Positions 1 through 26,000 of a stretch of DNA of 64,000 bases are shown here, one piece after another. The number at the start of each line of letters is the position of its first letter. The stretch's first letter is position 1. The stretch spans positions 1 to 64,000 of the forward strand of contig NZ_BOMG01000104.1 of the NCBI RefSeq assembly GCF_016862075.1, written 5' to 3'. The notes below the pieces were generated by a model. The model was not told where the DNA came from, did not search any database, and saw only the letters and a list, made by a program, of their open reading frames with translations. Position numbers and translations under genes: made by a program. The DNA is from Actinoplanes couchii (GTDB lineage Bacteria; Actinomycetota; Actinomycetes; Mycobacteriales; Micromonosporaceae).

Positions 1-1
1 C

Positions 2-17662
<17,661 letters not shown>

Positions 17663-17667
17663 CCGCT

Positions 17668-17703
17668 GAAGCCGGCGTGGTCGATCCCGGCCACGCCGAC
17701 TTC
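17668..17703. terminator. Hairpin between convergent PKS and 2H phosphoesterase genes
   Basis: Arms 17668-17680 and 17691-17703 pair over 13 bp with one mismatch around a 10-nt loop, starting 5 bp after the PKS stop. There is no T-tract. It may serve both strands, since the next gene converges. Confidence 0.6.
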
Positions 17704-17723
17704 GGCGCCCTCCGCCACCGGCT

Positions 17724-18215
17724 TCACGGACCGCATGAAGGGTCCAGATCAACGACTGTTCGGGTACGCGAGTCGTAGCTTCGCGCCGCGACGAGGTGCC
17801 CACGTGCCGGCGGTTCGCCCGCGAACAGGTCCAGTGCGGCGGCCCGCTGCTCCTCGGGCATCCGCAGGGCCAGGCTGACGTGCGGCACCCACTGCGGGGG
17901 CGGAGGCCACGGCTCGGGATCCGCCAGCGCCGAAACGACCTCGTGGTGCAGGTCCCGCAGACGGGCCGTCGCGGTCACCCCGAGCACCAGCGCCCGCCCG
18001 AGCATCCGCACCGGCCCCAGCTCCACCGGGATCGGCAGCGGGAGCGGCCGCAGCCCGGCGAGCGACGCGGCGGTGACGACGGTCAGGTGCGGCCGGTTCG
18101 TCGGATGCGGGTGTGCTGCGAGGCTGGCCAGGCCGGCGTCGCGCAGGCGCCGCCACCATCCGCGTACGTGCCGATCGAGATCGTCGTCCAGCAGCAACTC
18201 GACCGTGTGTGTCAC
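17724..18215 (-). CDS. 2H phosphoesterase / 2'-5' RNA ligase family protein
   Basis: A 163-residue protein with the two HxT/S motifs of the 2H phosphoesterase superfamily: HLTV at residues 43-46 and HVSL at 112-115. Members act on 2',3'-cyclic or 2'-5' phosphodiester bonds of RNA or nucleotides; the substrate here cannot be read from sequence. It starts at GTG (18215-18213); no strong ribosome-binding site is visible. It converges on the PKS gene, so it is probably not part of the polyketide pathway. Length is normal for the family and no signal peptide is seen, so it should be cytoplasmic. Confidence 0.75.
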   Translation of the reverse strand: MTHTVELLLDDDLDRHVRGWWRRLRDAGLASLAAHPHPTNRPHLTVVTAASLAGLRPLPLPIPVELGPVRMLGRALVLGVTATARLRDLHHEVVSALADPEPWPPPPQWVPHVSLALRMPEEQRAAALDLFAGEPPARGHLVAARSYDSRTRTVVDLDPSCGP

Positions 18216-18387
18216 GTCGTCAGTCCCCGGGTGACAGACCGGCCGTCGAGCGGGAATCGCAGCTCCGGCAGCACGGTGACCGATTCCTGGCCAGCGGCGA
18301 TGATCATGGAGGAAGGGTAGGCGGCCCGCGAAGATCGAGGCCGCCGCCGACGCGCTCGGCGATGCGGAAGTCCCGCCGGCGGGACGA

Positions 18388-19845
18388 TCAACGGGCCGGC
18401 AGGTGCAGGACGAAACGGCCGCCGGGGGCGTCGCCCACTTCGAGGCTGCCGTGGTGGGCGGCGGTGATGGTCCGGGCGATCGCCAGGCCGAGCCCGGTGC
18501 CGCCGCTGTCGCGGGCGCGGGCGTCGTCGAGGCGGGTGAACGGCTGGAAGATCCGTTCCCGGTCCTCCGGGGCGATACCCGCGCCGTCGTCGAGAACCTC
18601 GACGGTCACCCGGTCGCCGGCCGCCGCCACGGTGACGGTCACCGTGGCGTTCGCGTGCCGGCCGGCGTTGTCCAGCAGGTTGCGCAGCAGCCGTTCCAGT
18701 TGGCGCCGGTCCCCGTCGACCATCGCCGGTCCGGTGAGCTCGGCGGTGAACTCCGGCCCGGCGGTCCGCCGGTACTGCCGTTCGGCGACCTGTTCCTCGA
18801 CGATCGCGGCCAGGTCGACGGCGGCCGGTGGCCGGGTCTCGGCCCGGTCCAGCCGGGCCAGCAGCAGCAGATCGTCGGTGAGATCCTGCAGCCGCAGCGC
18901 CGAGGACAGGACGACGTCGAGGTCGGCCGACGCGGTGGCGGCCCGGGCCACCTCGGCCGTGTTGCGCAGCGCCGCCAGGGGAGTGCGCAGCTCGTGGGCG
19001 GCGTCCGCGACAAAACGCCGTTGCCTGGTGACGGCGTCCTCGAGCCGGTCCAGGGTGGCGTTCGTCGTCTCGGCCAGGACGGTGATCTCGTCGCCGGTGT
19101 CCGGGACCGGTACCCGCCGGTCCAGGTTCGCCGACGTGATCGCGGCCAGTTCGGCGCTGATCGCCTCGACCGGTTTCAGGGCCCGGCCCACCGAGAACCA
19201 GGCGACCCCGGCGATCAGCGCCATCGACAGGGGCAGCGCCACCCCGAGGAGCGGGTCGACGGCGCCGGTGGCGGCCTCGGCGCCGTCCGTCGGCACCAGC
19301 ACGTAGTAGGCGACCCGGCTCGGTTCGACCGCGGGATCGTACGACCTGCTGCCGTCCGGGCCGTCCACGACCGGTGGCTCCAGCAGGGTTCGCCCGTCGG
19401 TGCCGGTCCAGACGTAACCGACGACGAACGTCCGCTCCACGCCGTCGACGGTCGCCGTCGACCAGGTGATGCCGTTCTTCGGGCCGCGGAGGCCGGACCC
19501 CAGCCGGACCGGGTTGACCTGCTGCAACAGCGGGTCGGGTGTCACCACCGGTGCGCTCGTGTCGGTGGCCCGGCGGTTGACGTCGGTCGCCCGGATCCGG
19601 TCGCCGAGGTCGACCGCGATCCACCGGGCGCCCTCGAAGGCGGCCATCCGCTCGTCGCTGCCCGAGGCGTGCGCGACGGCGAGGTCGTTCACCCGGGACG
19701 CGGTCTGCACGACCGATGCCTGGAAACTGTTGGCGTACAACTCGTCGCGCAGCCACAACGCGCCCGCTCCGAAGCAGATCGCGGCCGCCGCGGTCGCCGC
19801 CACGGTGGTGCGGGCCCGGGTGGACCGCGGGATCCGCCTACTCAT
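18388..19845 (-). CDS. Sensor histidine kinase (OmpR-partner type)
   Basis: A membrane sensor kinase of about 485 residues. An N-terminal membrane segment follows the start, then an extracellular sensor region of about 150 residues, a second membrane segment (PLSMALIAGVAWFSVG) and a HAMP linker. The dimerisation/phosphoacceptor motif AHELRTPLAAL and an ATPase domain with N, DDGAGI and GGTGLGLAI boxes follow. I chose the ATG at 19845, giving MSRRIPRS: it overlaps the response-regulator stop (TAG 19840-19838) by 8 bp, which indicates coupling. A start 30 bp upstream is possible but would extend further into the regulator gene. The signal sensed is unknown. Confidence 0.92.
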   Translation of the reverse strand: MSRRIPRSTRARTTVAATAAAAICFGAGALWLRDELYANSFQASVVQTASRVNDLAVAHASGSDERMAAFEGARWIAVDLGDRIRATDVNRRATDTSAPVVTPDPLLQQVNPVRLGSGLRGPKNGITWSTATVDGVERTFVVGYVWTGTDGRTLLEPPVVDGPDGSRSYDPAVEPSRVAYYVLVPTDGAEAATGAVDPLLGVALPLSMALIAGVAWFSVGRALKPVEAISAELAAITSANLDRRVPVPDTGDEITVLAETTNATLDRLEDAVTRQRRFVADAAHELRTPLAALRNTAEVARAATASADLDVVLSSALRLQDLTDDLLLLARLDRAETRPPAAVDLAAIVEEQVAERQYRRTAGPEFTAELTGPAMVDGDRRQLERLLRNLLDNAGRHANATVTVTVAAAGDRVTVEVLDDGAGIAPEDRERIFQPFTRLDDARARDSGGTGLGLAIARTITAAHHGSLEVGDAPGGRFVLHLPAR

Positions 19846-20524
19846 CGACGTCCACCAGCCGGTACCCGGCACCACGGACCGTTTGGATGCTGCGGCGCCG
19901 GAACGGCAGATCGACGCGGCGGCGCAGAGCCGACACGTACACCTCGATGATGTTGATGTCGCCGTCGAACGCCATGTCCCAGACCTCGTCGATGATCTCG
20001 GTCTTGCTGACCACCTCCCCGGCCCGGCGGGCGAGCGTGGCCAGCACCGCGAACTGCTTCTCGGTCAGCGGGATCTCGGTGCTGCCCCGCAGACAGCGCC
20101 GCCGGGCCGGATCGAGCACCAGGTCGCCGACGCGTAGTTCGCTGGAGGCGGGCCCCGGCCGGCGCCGCAGCAGCGCCCGGAGCCGGGCCAGCAGCACGAC
20201 GTGCGAGAACGGTTTGGTCAGGTAGTCGTCGGCGCCGGTGTCCAGAGCCTCGGCCTCGTCGTACTCCCCGTCCTTGGCGGTGAGCACCAGGATCGGGGCG
20301 GTGAGGCCGGCCTCCCGGATGCGGGCGCACAGCTGGAAGCCGTTCAGCCCGGGCAGCATCAGGTCGAGGACGAACAGGTGGTAGCGATGCAGCTGGGCCA
20401 TGGTCCAGCCGTCCCGCCCGTCGTGGGCGACGTCGACCGCGTAACTCTCCCTCTGCAGGCCGGCCCGCAGCGACGCGGCCAGGTCACGCTCGTCCTCGAC
20501 CAGCAGTATTCGCACGGGCCACAT
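19838..20524 (-). CDS. OmpR/PhoB-family response regulator
   Basis: A 228-residue regulator. The receiver domain begins VRILLVEDE and has the phosphoacceptor Asp in LDLMLPGLNG and the conserved Lys in LTKPF. A winged-helix DNA-binding domain follows, with the TEKQFAVL and SALRRRVD regions typical of OmpR. It starts at ATG 20524, followed by WPVRIL; the open frame upstream crosses the operator region and is not needed. It is the first gene of a two-gene operon with the sensor kinase. The inverted and direct repeats just upstream suggest autoregulation together with the divergent DUF2079 gene. Confidence 0.93.
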   Translation of the reverse strand: MWPVRILLVEDERDLAASLRAGLQRESYAVDVAHDGRDGWTMAQLHRYHLFVLDLMLPGLNGFQLCARIREAGLTAPILVLTAKDGEYDEAEALDTGADDYLTKPFSHVVLLARLRALLRRRPGPASSELRVGDLVLDPARRRCLRGSTEIPLTEKQFAVLATLARRAGEVVSKTEIIDEVWDMAFDGDINIIEVYVSALRRRVDLPFRRRSIQTVRGAGYRLVDVDE

Positions 20525-20548
20525 GATGCCAGGCACCGGCGTACCGAA

Positions 20549-20587
20549 CCTGAAGCGATCTTCAGGAGGTTTAAGGGTCGCTTCAGG
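20549..20587. promoter_or_regulatory. Operator array between response regulator and DUF2079 gene
   Basis: A perfect inverted repeat CCTGAAG-CGAT-CTTCAGG (20549-20566) is followed by another CTTCAGG at 20581-20587, in direct orientation 21 bp after the previous one. CCTGAAGCG and CGCTTCAGG also mirror each other across the region. Repeated half-sites about two helical turns apart fit OmpR-family binding. The array lies between two divergent starts, at 20524 (-) and 20610 (+). Confidence 0.6.
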
Positions 20588-20609
20588 TGCCGGTGGCCAG
20601 GGTCGCCCG

Positions 20610-21944
20610 ATGCGAACAATCGATCGGCCGGTCCGGTGGCTGGCCGCGGCGCTCTTTCTGGCGTATACGACGGTCTCGGTATCGAAACACCTGCGGATTC
20701 GTACGACCGGGTACGACCTCGGCATCTTCGAGCAGGGCATCCGCGGGTACGCCGGCGGGGGCGCGCCGCTGTCACCCCTCAAAGGACCCGGTGTCCACCT
20801 GCTCGGCGACCACTTCCATCCGCTGCTGGCCGTGCTCGCCCCGCTCTACCGGCTGTTTCCCGGCCCGGGCACCCTGCTGCTCGCGCAGGCCGCCCTGTTC
20901 GCGGTGTCCGCGGTGCCGGTGACCCGCCTGGCGATCCGGCGGTTCGGCACCCGCGGCGGCCTGGCGGTCGGCGCCGCCTACGGGCTGTCCTGGGGTGTCC
21001 AGCAGGCGGTCGCGTTCGACTTCCACGAGATCTGTCTCGCCGTACCGCTGCTGGCCTTCGCTCTGGAATGCCTGGTCGAGGGGCGGTGGCGGGCCGCGGT
21101 GGCGTGGGCGGCGCCGCTGGTGCTGGTCAAGGAGGACCTGCCGCTGACCGTCGCGGCGATCGGCGGCTACCTGATCCTGCGCGGTCAGCGCCGCCGCGGT
21201 CTTGCGACACTCGGCGGCGGCGTCGTGGCCTGGCTGCTCATCGTCGGCGTGATCGTGCCGGCGTTCAACCACGATGCCGCATACGCCTACACCTCCGGCG
21301 GCGCCCTGCTCACCGAGGTCCCCCGCAAACTGCTGACGGTGGCGATGATCCTGGCACCGACCGCCCTGCTCGCGGCCCGGTCCCCGATCCTGCTGATCGC
21401 CCTGCCCACCCTGGCCTGGCGGTTCTGGGCGGCGAACCCGAACTACTGGGGAACCGGCTTCCACTACAGCGCCGTGCTGATGCCGATCGCCTTCGTCGCG
21501 ATGCTGGACGCGCCGCCGGTTCTGAGCGGGCGGTTCCGCCGGATCGTCCCGGCGTTCTGTCTCGCCTTCGCGCTGCTGTCGACGGCCACGTTGCCGTTCC
21601 GGGCGCTGACCGATCCCGCCACCTGGCAGGCCCGGTCCGATCCGGCCGCGGCCGGGGTCCGCCGGATTCTGGAGCGGATCCCGGACGGCGCGGTCGTCGC
21701 GGCGAGCAACCGGCTGGCGCCGCAGCTCACCGCCCGGTGCGAGGTCTACCTGTTCCCCGGCTATCCCGGCGATGCGCTGCGGCCCGAGTGGGTGGTGCTC
21801 TTCGAGCGGCCGGAGTACGTGTCGTACACCCGCGCCCAGTACCGGACGGTGCTGGCCGGACTACCGGGTCTCGGGTACCGGCAGATCGATTCCGGTCATG
21901 GCGTGCTGCTGTTCACCCTTACCCGGCCGTCACGGTCTGGGTGA
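20610..21944 (+). CDS. DUF2079 polytopic membrane protein
   Basis: A 444-residue membrane protein with about ten hydrophobic segments. Conserved-looking loops YDLGIFEQ, LGDHFHP, FDFHE, KEDLPL and FHYSAVLMPI match the DUF2079 family, whose fold resembles membrane glycosyltransferases (GT-C-like) but whose reaction is not established. It starts at ATG 20610; upstream in-frame codons would place the start inside the operator array. It is divergent from the two-component system and probably controlled by it. Its last 26 bp overlap the 3' end of the convergent protease gene. Confidence 0.85.
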   Translation: MRTIDRPVRWLAAALFLAYTTVSVSKHLRIRTTGYDLGIFEQGIRGYAGGGAPLSPLKGPGVHLLGDHFHPLLAVLAPLYRLFPGPGTLLLAQAALFAVSAVPVTRLAIRRFGTRGGLAVGAAYGLSWGVQQAVAFDFHEICLAVPLLAFALECLVEGRWRAAVAWAAPLVLVKEDLPLTVAAIGGYLILRGQRRRGLATLGGGVVAWLLIVGVIVPAFNHDAAYAYTSGGALLTEVPRKLLTVAMILAPTALLAARSPILLIALPTLAWRFWAANPNYWGTGFHYSAVLMPIAFVAMLDAPPVLSGRFRRIVPAFCLAFALLSTATLPFRALTDPATWQARSDPAAAGVRRILERIPDGAVVAASNRLAPQLTARCEVYLFPGYPGDALRPEWVVLFERPEYVSYTRAQYRTVLAGLPGLGYRQIDSGHGVLLFTLTRPSRSG

Positions 21945-22695
21945 TCCAGTCCTTCAGGTTGTCGACACGGGCGCTGTTCTCCTGCGCCGTGTGCGGGCAG
22001 GACGGGCCGTTGCTGACCACCGACACCAGTTCCGGGTCACCGAAACGCGGCTCGGTGAAGAACGGGCCGCCCGAGTCGAACGGGCACGGCGTGGTGTTCG
22101 AGGCCGGCGCGAAACCCTCCACCCCGACGATGCTCTGCTGCACGTTCAGGACGGTCAGCTGACCGGTCCGCAGCTGGTTCTCCTGCACCGGGTTGGTGCT
22201 GGTCACCGAGCCGTACCCGGTCAGCCGGAGCACGTCGCCGACGGCCGGCGGGGCGTCCGCGACGGCGAGCGGCTCGATGCCCTCGACCGGGGATTCCAGT
22301 CTGGCGATCGCCACGTCGGCGGTCGCCGACTGGTGGACTTCGACCACCTCCAGGGCGACACCCTCGCCGTCACCCGTCACGTCGGCCTTGCCGATGGTGG
22401 CCACCGTCGAGTCGGCGACCGGCCGGTCCACCCGGACCCCGTTCACGTCCCGGAAACAGTGCCCGGCCGTGATGATCCACTGATCGGTGATCAGGGCACC
22501 GGAGCAGCCGCTGTTGCGTTTGCCGCCGGCGGCGGTCGGGATGCCGGTCATCACGAGGCGGGTGGAGAACCGGTACTCACCCTCGGGCACCGGTTCCCCG
22601 TTGGCCACGGCGTTCGCCGCACCGACCCCGGCGACGGCGAGACCGGCGACGAGAACCCCACCCAACGACAACGAAATCACGGTACGTAACCGCAC
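21919..22695 (-). CDS. Secreted trypsin-like serine protease (S1 family)
   Basis: A 258-residue protein with a signal peptide (MRLRTVISLSLGGVLVAGLA..., Ala-rich cleavage region near residue 30). It has the chymotrypsin-fold triad: His in ITAGHC (near residue 79), Asp in TADVAIARL and Ser in DSGGP. The last motif reads CPFDSGGP, so the usual Gly before Asp is Phe. It starts at GTG 22695 with a clear ribosome-binding site (AGGAAGGAAG, about 5 nt before the GTG). Codon 3 is TTA (22689-22687), rare in such genomes, so translation may depend on the bldA leucyl-tRNA. The final 26 bp overlap the DUF2079 gene tail to tail. Confidence 0.9.
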   Translation of the reverse strand: MRLRTVISLSLGGVLVAGLAVAGVGAANAVANGEPVPEGEYRFSTRLVMTGIPTAAGGKRNSGCSGALITDQWIITAGHCFRDVNGVRVDRPVADSTVATIGKADVTGDGEGVALEVVEVHQSATADVAIARLESPVEGIEPLAVADAPPAVGDVLRLTGYGSVTSTNPVQENQLRTGQLTVLNVQQSIVGVEGFAPASNTTPCPFDSGGPFFTEPRFGDPELVSVVSNGPSCPHTAQENSARVDNLKDWITQTVTAG

Positions 22696-22869
22696 AGGTG
22701 CTTCCTTCCTCAGGGGAACGTGGCATCGACGAGAGTCTGCACGATCAGCCGGCGGAATGTCCCGCCCGCGAGGCGTCCAAGGTCAAACTAGACATTTTCC
22801 CGACATTTGTACGACTGGATGTCACCGTGCGAACGCAGAGGGGAGGCGGGCACTCATAGGCATCGATGA

Positions 22870-22898
22870 TTGCGCCTTCGTGACAGTTTCCGTACTAT
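22870..22898 (+). promoter_or_regulatory. Candidate promoter of the rhamnosidase gene
   Basis: TTGCGC (22870-22875) and TACTAT (22893-22898) are separated by 17 bp, a reasonable sigma-70-type pair. The predicted start falls near 22905, just before the palindrome. Confidence 0.4.
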
Positions 22899-22914
22899 CG
22901 GGTTACCACGTTGC

Positions 22915-22926
22915 TGAAACGTTTCA
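22915..22926. promoter_or_regulatory. LacI-family type operator
   Basis: TGAAACGTTTCA is a perfect 12-bp palindrome with the central CG step typical of LacI/GalR-family operators. It lies just downstream of the candidate promoter and about 100 bp before the rhamnosidase start, which fits sugar-responsive repression. No LacI-type gene is in the window. Confidence 0.6.
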
Positions 22927-23023
22927 CCAAGGCTTCTCTGCTCGGCGCGTCCCCCGCGCCGCGACCTCGGCGTACCCGACTCGCGGCCGTTCAGTCACCA
23001 CGACTTGATCGGAAGGGCGAAAA

Positions 23024-26000
23024 ATGAACCGGGAAACTGGATCGCACCGTCTGCTCGCCGTCCTGATGTGCCTCGTGAGCACACTGGCAGCCACCACCCT
23101 CACCGCTGAACCGGCCATCGCGTCCGGCCCGGCGCCGACCGCGACCGGCCTCGCCGTCGAAGGCCTCCCCGGCGCGCTCGGCATCGACACCCCCGCACCC
23201 CGCCTCGGCTGGCTGATCGACTCACCACGACGCGGCGTCCTGCAAGCCGCGTACCAGATCCGGGTGGCCTCCACCGCCGCGAAACTGTCGGCCGGCAAGG
23301 CCGACGTCTGGGACAGCGGCCGGACGGCCGGCGCCGACTCCACCCAGGTCGCCTACGGCGGCCCCGCGCTCACCTCCGCCACCCGCTACCACTGGCAGGT
23401 CCGGATCTGGGACACCGCCGGACGCGGCTCGGCCTGGAGCACACCGTCCTGGTGGGAGACCGGACTGCTGCGCCCCGGCGACTGGCGGGCGAAGTGGATC
23501 GGCCGGGAGAGCCCCAGCGCCTCCTGGTCGGACTTCACCCTGGATCTGCGCCTGAGCGTCGTCCGGGACGCGGCGGGTGTCTTCTTCCGCGCGAAGGGCG
23601 TCAACGACGCCTACATGTGGCAGCTCGCCGACTTCGGCAACGCCCCGGTCCTGCGCCCGCACGTACGCACCGGCGGCACCTGGCAGCTGCTGAAACAGGT
23701 GCCCATCGACGGCGTCGTTGCCCCGGCCGACTTCCACAAACCACACGATTTGCGTATCGAAACCGCGGGCAGCACCATCCGGACCTACGTGGACGGCACC
23801 CTGGTCGACACCACCACCGACAGCAGGCGCACCAGCGGGACCATCGGTCTGCGGACCTCCGACGCCGAGTCGGCGGTCTTCCACGCGGTGAGACTCACTG
23901 TCGGCGGCAAGGTCGAGATCGACGCCGACCTGACCGCCGGATCAAACCCGTTCACCGCGGGTACGCCCACCGCACAGGGCCTGGCCGTCTCCGGCTCGAC
24001 ACAGGCACTGCTGGCGGACCCGGCCGGAAAACCACTGCTGCGCCGCGAGTTCCACATCGACCGGAAGATCAGCCGCGCCCGGATCTACGCCACCGCGCTC
24101 GGGGTCTACGAACTCTCCCTCAACGGCGCCCGCGTCGGCGACCACCAGCTGGCCCCGGGCTGGACCGACTACGCCGAACGCATCCAGTACCAGACCTTCG
24201 ACGTCACCGGGCAACTCGTCACCGGCGACAACACCCTCGGCGCGATGCTCGGCGACGGCTGGTACTCCGGATCCATCGCCTGGCTCGGCGACAAACTCTA
24301 CGGCGAACGCCCGGAACTGCTCGCCCAGCTGCACATCGACTACGCCGACGGCACGTCGCAGACGATCGGCAGCGACGGCACCTGGCGGACCGCCACCGGG
24401 CCGGTGCTGCGCGGCGACAACGTCCACGGTGAGACCTACGACGCCCGCCTGGACCCGCCGGGCTGGCGCCGCTCCGCCTTCGACGACACCGCCTGGACCG
24501 CCGCCACCGTCCGCGACACCACCGCCGACGATCCGACGGCCCGCCTGGTCGCCCAGATCGACCCGCCGGTGAAGGTCACCGGGGAACTGCCCGCGAAGAC
24601 CGTCACCCAGCCCCGGCCCGGAGTATGGGTCTTCGACCTCGGCCAGAACATGGTCGGCACGGTCCGGCTCAAGGTCACCGGCGACGCCGGCCGGACGGTC
24701 CGGATCCGGCACGCCGAGGTCCTCAACCCCGACGGCACCGTCTACACCGCCAACCTGCGCACCGCCCAGGCCACCGACAACTACACCCTCGCCGGTACGG
24801 GCGCCGAGGTGTACGAACCCCGGTTCACCTTCCACGGCTTCCGCTACGTCGAACTCACCGGATACCCCGGTACCCCGGCACTGTCCGCGGTGACCGGACG
24901 GGTCACCGGGACGGCGGCGCCGGTCACCGGCGAACTGACCACCTCCGACCCGATGATCAACCAACTGCAGAGCAACATCGTCTGGGGCCAGCGCGGCAAC
25001 TTCCTGTCCGTCCCGACCGACACCCCGGCCCGCGACGAACGCCTCGGCTGGACCGGCGACATCAACGTCTTCGCCGAGACCGCCACTTACAACATGGACT
25101 CGCTCAGCTTCCTCACCAAATGGCTGGCAGACCTGCGCGACGCACAGTCCGCCAACGGCGCCTACCCCGACGTCGCACCCCGCAGCTGCTGCGGTGACGG
25201 GGCCGCCGGCTGGGCCGACGCCGGGATCACCGTGCCGTACACGCTGTGGAAACGCTACGGCGACACCCGGGTTCTGGCCGACCACTACGACTCGATGCGC
25301 CGGTACGTCGACTACCTGCAGGCCACCAGCGACGGCCCGCTGCGCCCGAACGCCGGACCGTACCTGGACTGGCTCAACCTGGACGACCCCACCCCGGCCG
25401 GTGTCGTCGGAACCGCGTACGCGGCGTACAGCACCAGGCTCTTCGCCGAGATGGCAACCGCGCTGGGCCGCACCGCCGACGCCGGGAAGTACCGCGCCCG
25501 CGCCGACGCCGTCACCGCGGCGTTCGCCGCCACCTACCTCACCGCCGACAACCGCATCCGGGGCGACAGCCAGACCGGCTACGTCCTGGCCCTGAGCATG
25601 AACCTGGTGCCCACCGACCGGCGCGACGCCGTCGGCAGACGCCTCGCGGAGCGGGTCGCGGCCCGCGGCCACCACCTGTCCACCGGTTTCCTCGGCACCC
25701 CCGACCTGCTGCCCGCCCTCACCGACACCGGCAACCTGGACATCGCCTACCGGCTGCTGCAGAACCGGGACTACCCCTCCTGGGGTTACGAGATCGCCCG
25801 CGGTGCCACCACGATCTGGGAACGCTGGGACTCCATCAAACCCGACGGCACCTTCGGCGACGTCGGCATGAACTCCTTCAACCACTACGCCTACGGCGCG
25901 GTCGGCGACTGGATGTACCGCACCATCGGCGGCATCCGCCCGGACGACACGGCGCCCGGATACCGGCACGTCACCATCGCACCGCGCCCCGGCGGCGGCC

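Larger units (their letters stand above)
22696..23023. other. 328-bp divergent intergenic region
   Basis: It holds the protease ribosome-binding site next to 22695, a GACATTT direct repeat with an 11-bp period (22791-22797 and 22802-22808), a promoter-like pair at 22870-22898 and a LacI-type palindrome at 22915-22926. I see no coding sequence. Confidence 0.6.
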
